Below, piece after piece: positions 8,983-16,658 of a stretch of DNA of 64,000 nt. The notes beneath the pieces were generated by a model that saw nothing but the letters and a program-made list of their open reading frames with translations, searched no databases and was not told the DNA's origin. How positions within the stretch are numbered: position 1 is the stretch's first letter; each line of letters starts with the position of its first letter. The position numbers were made by a program, and so were the translations under genes. This DNA comes from Phycisphaerae bacterium (GTDB taxonomy: Bacteria > Planctomycetota > Phycisphaerae > SM23-33). Where the stretch lies: the NCBI GenBank assembly GCA_011050235.1, contig DRGC01000055.1:1-64000 (forward strand). Direction: 5' to 3'.

Positions 8983-9789
8983 ATGAGTGAGACGGCTGAC
9001 AATGTGCGGGATGAGCTGACGCGGGCGGCGGGACAACTGCTGGCGATTGAGGAGTTCTTGGGCGGGCCGTTCGTTCCTGCTCGGGCGGTGGAGTTGCCGG
9101 AGGTCGGCCCTGCTGCGGCTACGGGAGGCGGGGCTGCCGGCGGCGGCGCGGTTGTGCGGGCGGCTGTCGGCAACGGCATGTCCGCGCAGGAAAAGGCCGA
9201 CGCGCTGGCGGAGATGGACGCCAACGAAGTGACCGGCTGCACCAAGTGCGCGCTGTGCCAAAACCGCACGAACACCGTCTTTGGCGAAGGCGATGCCGAC
9301 GCCGATCTGGTGTTTGTGGGCGAAGGCCCCGGGGCCGATGAGGATGCCACCGGCCGGCCGTTCGTGGGCCGGGCCGGCGAGCTGCTCGCCAAGATGATCA
9401 CAGCCATGGGGCTCTCACGCGAGCGGGTGTTCATCTGCAACATGGTCAAGTGTCGCCCGCCCGGCAACCGCGCCCCGATGCCCGAGGAGGTCTCGGCCTG
9501 CTGGGGCTACCTGGTGCGACAACTGCAGATCATCCAGCCGCGGGTGATCGTCACGCTCGGCAACCCGTCGACGCGGGGGCTGCTCGATACGCGGGTGGGG
9601 ATCACGAAGCTGCGGGGCCGCTTCCAGCAGTTGCCCGACATCGGCGAGGGCCTGGCCGGCACGCCCGTGATGCCGACATTCCACCCGGCCTACCTGCTGC
9701 GACAATACACGCCCGACAACCGCCGAAACGTCTGGGCCGACCTCCAACAGGTGATGAAACTGCTCGGGCTCGACGCTCCGTCGAGTTAG
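8983..9789 (+). CDS. udg: Family 4 uracil-DNA glycosylase (4Fe-4S)
   Basis: This enzyme removes uracil from DNA for base-excision repair. The 268-residue protein has an Ala/Gly-rich N-terminal extension (about 1-75), then the family 4 core. Visible are cluster cysteines in TGCTKCALCQNR, motif 1 GEGPGADEDATGRPFVG (about 112-128), further cysteines in CNMVKCRPPGNRAP, and motif 2 FHPAYLLR (about 230). The order and residues fit family 4 rather than Ung. It stands alone between the radical SAM gene and the transhydrogenase operon. GC content and codon use return here to the window norm. Confidence 0.93.
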   Translation: MSETADNVRDELTRAAGQLLAIEEFLGGPFVPARAVELPEVGPAAATGGGAAGGGAVVRAAVGNGMSAQEKADALAEMDANEVTGCTKCALCQNRTNTVFGEGDADADLVFVGEGPGADEDATGRPFVGRAGELLAKMITAMGLSRERVFICNMVKCRPPGNRAPMPEEVSACWGYLVRQLQIIQPRVIVTLGNPSTRGLLDTRVGITKLRGRFQQLPDIGEGLAGTPVMPTFHPAYLLRQYTPDNRRNVWADLQQVMKLLGLDAPSS

Positions 9790-9916
9790 AGCGTGTTGCG
9801 TTAGCCCCTATCACCGGCAGGCGGGGCTTTTGCCTTGTCCGATTGCGCGCTCGTGGTTAGATTAGCCGCTCCGCGGCGGCCATCGGGGCCTTGCGGGCTA
9901 TGGGAGTGACGCAGCG

Positions 9917-11071
9917 ATGAAGATCGGTGTTCTGCGAGAGATCGCGGCGGGCGAGACCCGCGTGGCCATCGTCCCCGAAACGGTCCGCTGCCTGGTGCGC
10001 GACGAGCACGAGGTGCTTGTCGAGGCCGGGGCGGGGGCGGGGGCGTTCTTCGACGACGAGGCCTACCAATCCGCCGGCGCGACGGTCTGCGCCGACGCGG
10101 GCGAGCTTTGCCGCCAGGCGGAATTGATCGTGAAGATCAACCCCCCCGCCGACGCGACGGGCGAGCGAGACGAGTTGGCGATGCTTCATTCGGGCGCCGC
10201 GCTGGTGTCGCTGTTGCATCCGGCGACCGGCGGGCCGCTGGCCGAGGCGCTGGCGCGGCAAGGCGTGACGAGCTTCGCGATGGACGCGATGCCCCGCATC
10301 ACGCGTGCCCAGTCGATGGATGTGCTTTCCAGCATGGCGACGGTGGCCGGCTACAAGGCCGTGCTGCTGGCGGCCGCCGCCCTGGGACGGATGATGCCGA
10401 TGCTGATGACGGCGGCAGGCACGATCAAGCCCGCAGCCGCGCTGGTAATCGGCGCGGGCGTGGCCGGCCTGCAGGCGGTCGCAACGGCCAAGCGTCTGGG
10501 TGCTCGCGTGGCGGCCGTCGACACGCGGCCGGCCGTGGCCGAGCAAGTCGAAAGTCTCGGCGCGAGTTTCATCTCGCTGGAGACCACCCACGACGCCCAG
10601 GATACCGGCGGCTACGCGACCGATCTGGGCGAATCGTTCTACAAGCAGGAGCAGGACATCCTCGCCCCGCACGTGGCCAAGGCGGACCTGATTATCTGCA
10701 CGGCCCTGATCCCAGGCCGACCGGCGCCGATCCTGATCACCGACGCGATGGTCGAGTCGATGCGAGGCGGGTCGGTCATCGTGGACCTGGCCGCGACGGC
10801 CGGCGGCAACTGCACGCTGTCGCAGCCCGACCAGACGGTCACGCATGGCGGCGTGACGATCCTGGGGCCCACCAACCTGCCCGCCCAGGCGCCGATCAAT
10901 GCATCGGAGATGTTCTCGCGGAACGTGGCGTCGTTCCTGGGCGAACTGCTGGTCGAGGGGCAACTGAACGTCGATCTGGAAAACGAAATCATCACCGCCA
11001 CACTGGTGACCCACGACGGAAAAGTCGTACACCCGGCGGCGTTGAAGGCCTTGGGCCGGAGTGAGGAATAG
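9917..11071 (+). CDS. pntAA: NAD(P) transhydrogenase subunit alpha part 1 (NAD(H)-binding)
   Basis: This is the soluble NAD(H)-binding domain I of proton-translocating transhydrogenase, which couples the proton gradient to NADPH formation. The 384 residues are full length for the split form. The N-terminus KIGVLREIAAGETRVA is the alanine dehydrogenase/PNT signature, and the dinucleotide fold shows GAGVAGLQAVATAKRLGA near 180. The RQD-type loop region is present at about 120-140. The stop is followed after 3 bases by the start of the membrane subunit, so the three pnt genes form one operon. Confidence 0.95.
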   Translation: MKIGVLREIAAGETRVAIVPETVRCLVRDEHEVLVEAGAGAGAFFDDEAYQSAGATVCADAGELCRQAELIVKINPPADATGERDELAMLHSGAALVSLLHPATGGPLAEALARQGVTSFAMDAMPRITRAQSMDVLSSMATVAGYKAVLLAAAALGRMMPMLMTAAGTIKPAAALVIGAGVAGLQAVATAKRLGARVAAVDTRPAVAEQVESLGASFISLETTHDAQDTGGYATDLGESFYKQEQDILAPHVAKADLIICTALIPGRPAPILITDAMVESMRGGSVIVDLAATAGGNCTLSQPDQTVTHGGVTILGPTNLPAQAPINASEMFSRNVASFLGELLVEGQLNVDLENEIITATLVTHDGKVVHPAALKALGRSEE

Positions 11072-11074
11072 ACC

Positions 11075-11356
11075 ATGGTTCTCCCACTTGTTCTGGCGAT
11101 CACGATTCTTGTGCTGGCCATGCTGTTGGGGCTGGAGATCATCACGAAGGTGCCCACGCAGCTCCACACGCCGCTGATGAGCGGGTCCAACGCCATCAGC
11201 GGGATCACCATCATCGGGGCGCTGCTGGCCGCGGGGGCGGGCGGCTGGCTGGGCGGGTCGTTCGGCGTGCTCGCCGTCACAGCCGCCATGGTCAACGTCG
11301 TGGGCGGGTATCTGGTCACCGACCGGATGCTGCGGATGTTCAAGACGAAAAGGTAA
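11075..11356 (+). CDS. pntAB: NAD(P) transhydrogenase subunit alpha part 2 (membrane)
   Basis: This is the small membrane subunit of the split transhydrogenase, 93 residues with about three hydrophobic helices. The segment TQLHTPLMSGSNAISGI (about 29-45) is the family signature that lines the proton path. It lies 3 bases after pntAA and 6 bases before pntB. Confidence 0.94.
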   Translation: MVLPLVLAITILVLAMLLGLEIITKVPTQLHTPLMSGSNAISGITIIGALLAAGAGGWLGGSFGVLAVTAAMVNVVGGYLVTDRMLRMFKTKR

Positions 11357-11362
11357 CGGTCG

Positions 11363-12823
11363 ATGAGTGAACAGATCGCAATCTATGCGTACGTGCTGGC
11401 GGCGGTGCTGTTCGTGTTCGCGCTGAAGGCGATGGCCTCGCCGAAGACGGCCCGACGCGGCAATCTGATCGGCGCAGTCGGGATGCTGATCGCCATCGGC
11501 GTGACGCTACTGGCCCAGCGCCCTGAGATGATCAGGGATATCGTTCACGGAAATTGGATTCCGACCGGGCTGACCGTCCCGGCCATAACGTCGACGGGAT
11601 GGGTCTTCGTGATCATCGGCATAGTCGCCGGTTCGCTGATCGGCGCGTTTCTGGCGCTGACGGTGAAGATGACGGGCATGCCGCAGATGGTGGCCATGTT
11701 CAACGGCTTCGGCGGGTTGGCGTCGGGTCTGGTGGTCTTTGCAGTGGTCTTCCGCCGCAGCGCAGCCGACATGGCAACCGAAGCGGGGCAAACACTGGCC
11801 GTCACCGTCGGGGTCAGCACGCTGATCGGCTGGGTGACGTTTACCGGCTCGGTGATCGCGTTCGCCAAGCTGCAGGGGGTCGTGTTCTCGGGCAAGCCGG
11901 TGACCTTCCCCTTGCAGAAGATCGCCAACTTCCTCGTCCTGCTCGCCTGCGTCGGGGCGATCGTGGTGTGGGGCTTTGCCCCCGAGATGCGATGGATCAT
12001 CATCCCGCTGGCGCTGCTGGCGTCGGCGTTCGGCGTGATGTTCGTGATCCCCATCGGCGGGGCCGACATGCCGGTGGTGATCAGCCTGTTGAACAGCTAT
12101 TCGGGGCTGGCGGCCTGCGCGACGGGGTTTGTGCTGAATAACCCCGGCCTGATCATCGCCGGGTCGCTTGTCGGGGCGTCGGGCATCGTGCTGACGCGGC
12201 TGATGTGCCACGCCATGAACCGCTCGCTGGCCAACGTCCTGTTCGCCGCCGTCGGCTCGAAGGTCGCCGACATCGACACCGAGCGTCAGAAATCCGTCAA
12301 GCGCTACACCGGCCAGGACGGGGCGATGATCCTGGCCAACGCCGACAGCGTGATCTTCGTGCCCGGCTACGGCCTGGCCGTCGCCCAGGCGCAGCACATC
12401 CTCAAGGAACTCGCCGACCTGCTCGAATCGCGCGGGACGACGGTTAAGTACGGCATTCATCCGGTCGCCGGACGAATGCCGGGCCACATGAACGTCCTGC
12501 TCGCCGAGGCCGACGTGCCCTACGAGCAACTGTGCGACCTCGAGACCATCAACCCGGAGTTCGAGAACACCGACGCCGTGGTGACCATCGGCGCCAACGA
12601 CGTGATCAACCCCGCCGCCCGCAGCGACCGGGACAGCCCGATCTACGGCATGCCGATCCTCGACGTCGACAAGGCCCGCACGGTGATGATCATCAAACGC
12701 AGCCTTTCCCCGGGCTTCGCCGGCATCGACAACGACCTGTTCTACAACGCCAAGACCCTCATGCTCTTCGGCGACGGCAAAGCCATGCTCACCGACCTCG
12801 TTGCGGCGATGAAGGAAGCGTAG
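11363..12823 (+). CDS. pntB: NAD(P) transhydrogenase subunit beta (membrane + NADP(H)-binding)
   Basis: The 486-residue beta subunit has a multi-helix membrane half (about 1-290) and a soluble NADP(H)-binding half. Recognisable motifs are MVAMFNGFGGLASGL in the membrane part, MPVVISLLNSYSGLAA, and in the nucleotide-binding domain VPGYGLAVAQAQH, HPVAGRMPGHMNVLLAEA and KRSLSPGFAGIDNDLF. With pntAA and pntAB it makes the complete three-gene transhydrogenase. Confidence 0.95.
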   Translation: MSEQIAIYAYVLAAVLFVFALKAMASPKTARRGNLIGAVGMLIAIGVTLLAQRPEMIRDIVHGNWIPTGLTVPAITSTGWVFVIIGIVAGSLIGAFLALTVKMTGMPQMVAMFNGFGGLASGLVVFAVVFRRSAADMATEAGQTLAVTVGVSTLIGWVTFTGSVIAFAKLQGVVFSGKPVTFPLQKIANFLVLLACVGAIVVWGFAPEMRWIIIPLALLASAFGVMFVIPIGGADMPVVISLLNSYSGLAACATGFVLNNPGLIIAGSLVGASGIVLTRLMCHAMNRSLANVLFAAVGSKVADIDTERQKSVKRYTGQDGAMILANADSVIFVPGYGLAVAQAQHILKELADLLESRGTTVKYGIHPVAGRMPGHMNVLLAEADVPYEQLCDLETINPEFENTDAVVTIGANDVINPAARSDRDSPIYGMPILDVDKARTVMIIKRSLSPGFAGIDNDLFYNAKTLMLFGDGKAMLTDLVAAMKEA

Positions 12824-12883
12824 GGAGGGGTGAGGCCTGGGGCTTGGGGTCCACTGCCCGCAGCGCGGCGGATTTCCCGCCCC

Positions 12884-12903
12884 GGCGGATCTTCGACCTA
12901 GTC
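12884..12903 (+). repeat. Copy A of a 20-base intergenic repeat
   Basis: This 20-mer begins ggcggatctt and matches 16548-16567 at 17 of 20 positions. A partial third copy (cgcgtctacgac) is near 16505. It lies in the otherwise empty 12824-13140 gap after pntB. Confidence 0.4.
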
Positions 12904-13145
12904 CACCGCGTTCTACTTGGCGGGTACACTTCCCTGTCTTTCGAGGTTGCGTGACAGAGACTTGCACTGCTAACATCCGGCCTTGTGGGTGCAAAACTGA
13001 TTAGATGCACGAACAAGCGGGCGACAGCCCCTGTCGGGTCGCCGATCGTTTCACGTTAAGAACGGCGACAACTACCTGCCATCACATGATTTGCATTCTA
13101 ATGGCCCCTTCCTAAAAAGATCGATAAGTAGGACAGGTTTTTCTA

Positions 13146-13173
13146 TTGACTGAATCGGCAAAGGTCGTACAAT
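13146..13173 (+). promoter_or_regulatory. Sigma-70-type promoter of the PEP-CTERM gene
   Basis: TTGACT (13146-13151), a 16-base spacer and TACAAT (13168-13173) make a good housekeeping promoter. Transcription from about 13180 gives a leader of roughly 105 bases, with a short hairpin (gtcct/aggac) at its start. The rest of the 12824-13284 gap shows no gene. Confidence 0.6.
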
Positions 13174-13284
13174 ATTTATCTGTCCTTGAGGCAGGACGTG
13201 CAACACATCTGTAGAGTTCGATGATCTCTCAACCATCGGAAGGCAAGAGAGAGGTCTGTGGTCACTACTGAGAGGAGATGGATT

Positions 13285-13950
13285 ATGGCAAAGAAACATT
13301 TCTGGGCAATCTGTATCGTTTGTGTGATGGTGCTGTCGGCGACACCGGCGTTGCGAGCGGATGATTTTGCCCCGCCGGCGTGGGTCCGAGGAGATCCGCT
13401 GACCACCGCCGCCGAATGGGAGTTCACCTCGGCGGGCTTAGGCCCCCACGCGCCGGACGGTGGTACCGTTGCGACGATCGTGGGCGATGCCGGCGGCATC
13501 CCGACGGCGTCGATCTTCGGCGGCGGCGCCGGAAGCTTTCCCACGTGGGGCCCGGGTGACGGCGATGGCGAATGGTTCGCCGCCGGCACGGTCGCGATGT
13601 TCATCGACTTCGATATACCGAACTGGATCGACACCGAGCTGGTGAAGTTCTTGAGGATCCAGGTCACGTTTGCCGGGCCGACCCCGTTCATCGCCGCCAT
13701 CAGCGCCTTCGACCCTTCGGTTGGGTCCGTCATCATCGTGCCCACAGGGACGACGCTCCATTCCCCAGGGCACATTCTGTTCGAGTACTCCCTGTTTCCC
13801 AACCCCGACATCGAGACCTTCTTCCTGGAGGTACCGGTCGGCGGGTCTATTGATCAGGTCGTGGTCGACACGATTTCGATCCCCGAACCGGCGACAATGG
13901 GCCTGCTGAGTCTCGGTGGTTTGGCCCTGCTGCGTCGTCGCAAGAAGTAG
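13285..13950 (+). CDS. PEP-CTERM sorting-domain protein
   Basis: This 221-residue secreted protein has a signal peptide (MAKKHFWAICIVCVMVLSATPALRA) and ends in IPEPATMGLLSLGGLALLRRRKK. That ending is a PEP motif, a hydrophobic helix and a basic tail, recognised by exosortase. The middle is Gly-rich and resembles no enzyme I know. The ATG at 13285 is preferred over an upstream in-frame GTG because an AGAGGAGA ribosome site sits just before it and the signal peptide begins there. A strong hairpin follows the stop. No exosortase gene is in the window. Confidence 0.85.
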   Translation: MAKKHFWAICIVCVMVLSATPALRADDFAPPAWVRGDPLTTAAEWEFTSAGLGPHAPDGGTVATIVGDAGGIPTASIFGGGAGSFPTWGPGDGDGEWFAAGTVAMFIDFDIPNWIDTELVKFLRIQVTFAGPTPFIAAISAFDPSVGSVIIVPTGTTLHSPGHILFEYSLFPNPDIETFFLEVPVGGSIDQVVVDTISIPEPATMGLLSLGGLALLRRRKK

Positions 13951-13996
13951 CTCCGCCTGGGGCGGAAAATAGCCCCTCGCACAAGAGAGTATCAAC

Positions 13997-14035
13997 ACAA
14001 CGGGCGACGGCCCTTCACAGGCCGCCGCCCGTTGT
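13997..14035 (+). terminator. Strong hairpin terminator after the PEP-CTERM gene
   Basis: Arms of 16 bases at 13997-14012 and 14020-14035 pair with a single G-T wobble around a 7-base loop. There is no T tract, so this may be a pause or RNA-stabilising hairpin rather than a classical terminator. Confidence 0.6.
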
Positions 14036-14142
14036 CCTGCGCGGGCGGCCGATCCGTCTGAGAGGGTGGAAGTGCGCCGGGGGATTCGTGTAGCATAGGG
14101 GTTTGGCGCGTCGAGCTGCTCGGCGACTTCAGGAGGCGATTG

Positions 14143-15597
14143 GTGAAACCAGGCCCCAATAGAGTGATGCCGACCCCTGGCAGACGGGTGGTATGTGTCC
14201 TGGCAGCCTGGCTGGCGATTGTTGGACCGGTGTGTCTGGCCGGTGATGTGCCGACGCCCCCGCCGCCGGCGGATGTCAAGCCGGCCCCCGTCGAGGCGCC
14301 CACCACCGCGCCGGCTGTTGCCGAGTCGGCATCTACGAAGCCGGCAACCAAGCCGGCAGCTACCGAGCCGGCGGCCTCGGGTGAGGATGCGCCGATCTTC
14401 GGCATGCCGCCTTATCACACCGAGCACTTCTCGATCTACTGCGACAAGTCGCAGGAGATGATCAACGATTTCGCGGTGCGGCTGGAGGCGATGCACGCCG
14501 AGTACAGCACGCTGATGGCCAAGTACCTTCGGCCCAACAACAAGCGGTTCAAGGTGTTCCTGTTTTCCGACAGCCAACGGTTCGTCGCCGCCGGCGGGCA
14601 TCCGCTTATGCCCGGCATCAGCATGAGGACCGGCCGGTGGCCCGGCTCGCGCCTGATGCTGATGGTCCACAGCGACCGTGTGGAGGTCCCCGTCGACCAC
14701 CTGATGCGGCACGAGGTGTGGCACCACTTCAATTCCACCAACGTAACGGGCCGCTTTCCGACGTGGCTGGAAGAGGGTTTCGCCGAGTACATCGGCTACG
14801 GCATCTGGACCGGCGACGGCGTGATCTACGGCACGATCCGCCCGGAGGCCTACCACAGCATCAAGGGCTATGCCGACGCCGGGCGAATCATCCCGCTGAG
14901 AAAACTCATGCCCACCTCCGGCGGGCAGTGGCTGGGGACGGCGGGCACGGATGAGGGATGGCGCGGCTACATGCAGTCGTGGTCGCTGGTGGAGTTTCTG
15001 ACCACGGCCGAGGAGGGCAAGTACCGCCCGCGGCTACAGGCCTACATGGACGACCTGTGCTCGGGGCGCCGTCCGACGGCCTCGGCGGCCGCCATCAGGG
15101 AGATGGACCCGCAATACCAGAAATGGGTCAAGGCCATCACGCCCACGCTGACGCACGAGAAGTTCTACGAGGCCGTCGTCGCCATCTTGACCAGCCACCT
15201 CGCCCGGGCCCATGCGCGCGGGCAGCGGTTCAAATCGGCCGAGGCCTTCCTTGCCGCCGCGCGGGGCCGCACACTCGACCTGGCGCCCATCGGCGACGAC
15301 CAGTGGCTTCCGCCATCGTTGATGGTCGAGTGCTTCTGGTACATCCGGCAGATCAGAAGCAGCTACGGCGACATGAAATTGACGCTGACCTACAGGGACG
15401 ACCGGCCGACGCTACGATTGAAGGGCGACTATGTCGATCTCGAACTGACGGGTGCGTTTCGGCTAAAGGATGGCAAGGTCGCCGCCATTAACGTCAAACA
15501 TCTCAAGCCCGTGCCCTTCGATCTCAACGCGGGCAAGAAGCGGCGCCTCCGCCGCGACGCGACCACCAAACCCGCTCGCCGGCGACGGGCCAAGTGA
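14143..15597 (+). CDS. Secreted gluzincin-like peptidase (DUF1570 / peptidase MA-like)
   Basis: The 484-residue protein has an N-terminal signal segment (about 15-32) and a Pro/Ala/Thr-rich linker to about 85. The core carries the zinc-peptidase motif RHEVWHHF (HExxH, about 190) and, about 20 residues on, LEEGFAEYIG, which supplies the third ligand Glu of gluzincins. This matches DUF1570 proteins common in planctomycetes. The C-terminus is very basic. GTG at 14143 is 6 nt after an AGGAGG site, better spaced than the TTG at 14140. The stop overlaps the next start, so they are translationally coupled. Confidence 0.75.
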   Translation: MKPGPNRVMPTPGRRVVCVLAAWLAIVGPVCLAGDVPTPPPPADVKPAPVEAPTTAPAVAESASTKPATKPAATEPAASGEDAPIFGMPPYHTEHFSIYCDKSQEMINDFAVRLEAMHAEYSTLMAKYLRPNNKRFKVFLFSDSQRFVAAGGHPLMPGISMRTGRWPGSRLMLMVHSDRVEVPVDHLMRHEVWHHFNSTNVTGRFPTWLEEGFAEYIGYGIWTGDGVIYGTIRPEAYHSIKGYADAGRIIPLRKLMPTSGGQWLGTAGTDEGWRGYMQSWSLVEFLTTAEEGKYRPRLQAYMDDLCSGRRPTASAAAIREMDPQYQKWVKAITPTLTHEKFYEAVVAILTSHLARAHARGQRFKSAEAFLAAARGRTLDLAPIGDDQWLPPSLMVECFWYIRQIRSSYGDMKLTLTYRDDRPTLRLKGDYVDLELTGAFRLKDGKVAAINVKHLKPVPFDLNAGKKRRLRRDATTKPARRRRAK

Positions 15598-16457
15598 TGG
15601 GAGCGACCATGCTGTCGATCACCACCGACTACGCAGCCGATACCGGCTGCCCCGAGCCGTACCTGCGCCGCATCGCCGAGGCGGGCTTCTCGCACGTGCA
15701 CTGGGGCCATCAGTGGACGGGCGATTTTCTCTACGGCGCTCCGGAGATTCGGCAAATCAAGGCCTGGCTGGGCGAGCTGGGCCTGAAGCTGCTGGACCTG
15801 CACGCCTCGGTCGGCCCGGAGAAGAACTATGGCTCGCTGCGCGAGTACGAGCGGCAGGCTGGCGTCGAACTGGTGAAAAACCGCCTGGAGATGACGGCCG
15901 AGCTCGGAGCCGACGTGGCCATCCTGCACCTACCCGGCATGCATGACAAACTCGACAACGCGCCCGACGTCTGGGAGCAGCTCTGGCGGAGCTTCGACGA
16001 GTTGGCCCCGGTCATTCGGTCGACGGGCGTGCGCATCGCCATCGAGAACGGCCCGATCCGCCACATCGCCAACATCTGCGACCGGTACCCGCCGGAGGCG
16101 TTTGGGATGTGCTACGACTGCGGCCACGGCAACATGGGGCATCTCAATACCGAGGGCGGACTGGATGAACTCGAGCCGCTCAAGGACCGGCTGATCTCCG
16201 TACACCTGCACGACAACGACGGTTCGGGCGATCAGCACAAGGTGCCGTTCACCGGCACGGTCGATTGGGATCGCCTGGTCGGCATCCTGGCCGAATCGTC
16301 CTACACCAAGTGTGTCTCCATGGAATCATCCGTCGGAGATGGCTTCGACGACGAGATCGCCTTCCTCCAGGCCGCCTTCGACGCCGGCACGCGCCTGGCC
16401 GCGATGATCGACAAACGCCGCGGGCAAACGGCCCAACCGGCATCCGCGCCCGGTTAG
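15597..16457 (+). CDS. Sugar phosphate isomerase/epimerase-like TIM barrel protein
   Basis: This 286-residue xylose-isomerase-like (AP endonuclease 2 fold) protein has metal-ligand patterns IAIENGPIRH, CYDCGHGNMGH, VHLHDNDGSGDQH and FVGT-like PFTGTVDW, followed by a late Glu in SMESSVG. The fold is clear but the substrate cannot be read. Its ATG overlaps the TGA of the preceding peptidase gene, so the two are coupled. No other sugar gene is adjacent. Confidence 0.8.
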   Translation: MGATMLSITTDYAADTGCPEPYLRRIAEAGFSHVHWGHQWTGDFLYGAPEIRQIKAWLGELGLKLLDLHASVGPEKNYGSLREYERQAGVELVKNRLEMTAELGADVAILHLPGMHDKLDNAPDVWEQLWRSFDELAPVIRSTGVRIAIENGPIRHIANICDRYPPEAFGMCYDCGHGNMGHLNTEGGLDELEPLKDRLISVHLHDNDGSGDQHKVPFTGTVDWDRLVGILAESSYTKCVSMESSVGDGFDDEIAFLQAAFDAGTRLAAMIDKRRGQTAQPASAPG

Positions 16458-16487
16458 CTTCTGCGCCGCCGCAGCAAGCGTCTCCGC

Positions 16488-16628
16488 CTAACGGCCCACC
16501 CCGGCGCGTCTACGACCCTCCCCGGCGGGCCTGCGGCTTTCCACCACGGCGGATCTACGACGTCGTCTCAAGAAGGCGGCTGCTCCGATACCCAGCAGGC
16601 TCATCGTCGCCGGCTGTCGGGGGGATGA
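16488..16628 (-). pseudogene. Relic of a PEP-CTERM tail downstream of the hybrid kinase
   Basis: After the kinase TAA (16659-16661) the same minus frame runs on and encodes QPATMSLLGIGAAAFLRRRR (core 16557-16616), then an Arg-rich run to a stop at 16488. This is a near-perfect PEP-CTERM anchor (PEPATMSLL, helix, Arg tail) with Gln in place of the Glu-containing PEP. It has no start of its own. It is probably a gene remnant. The 20-base repeat copy B (16548-16567) overlaps its end. Confidence 0.5.
16548..16567 (+). repeat. Copy B of a 20-base intergenic repeat
   Basis: It matches 12884-12903 at 17 of 20 positions and overlaps the codons for the Arg tail of the PEP-CTERM relic on the opposite strand. 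Confidence 0.4.
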
Positions 16629-16658
16629 CTTACTGCAATCATCCGACTGCCGAAGTGC

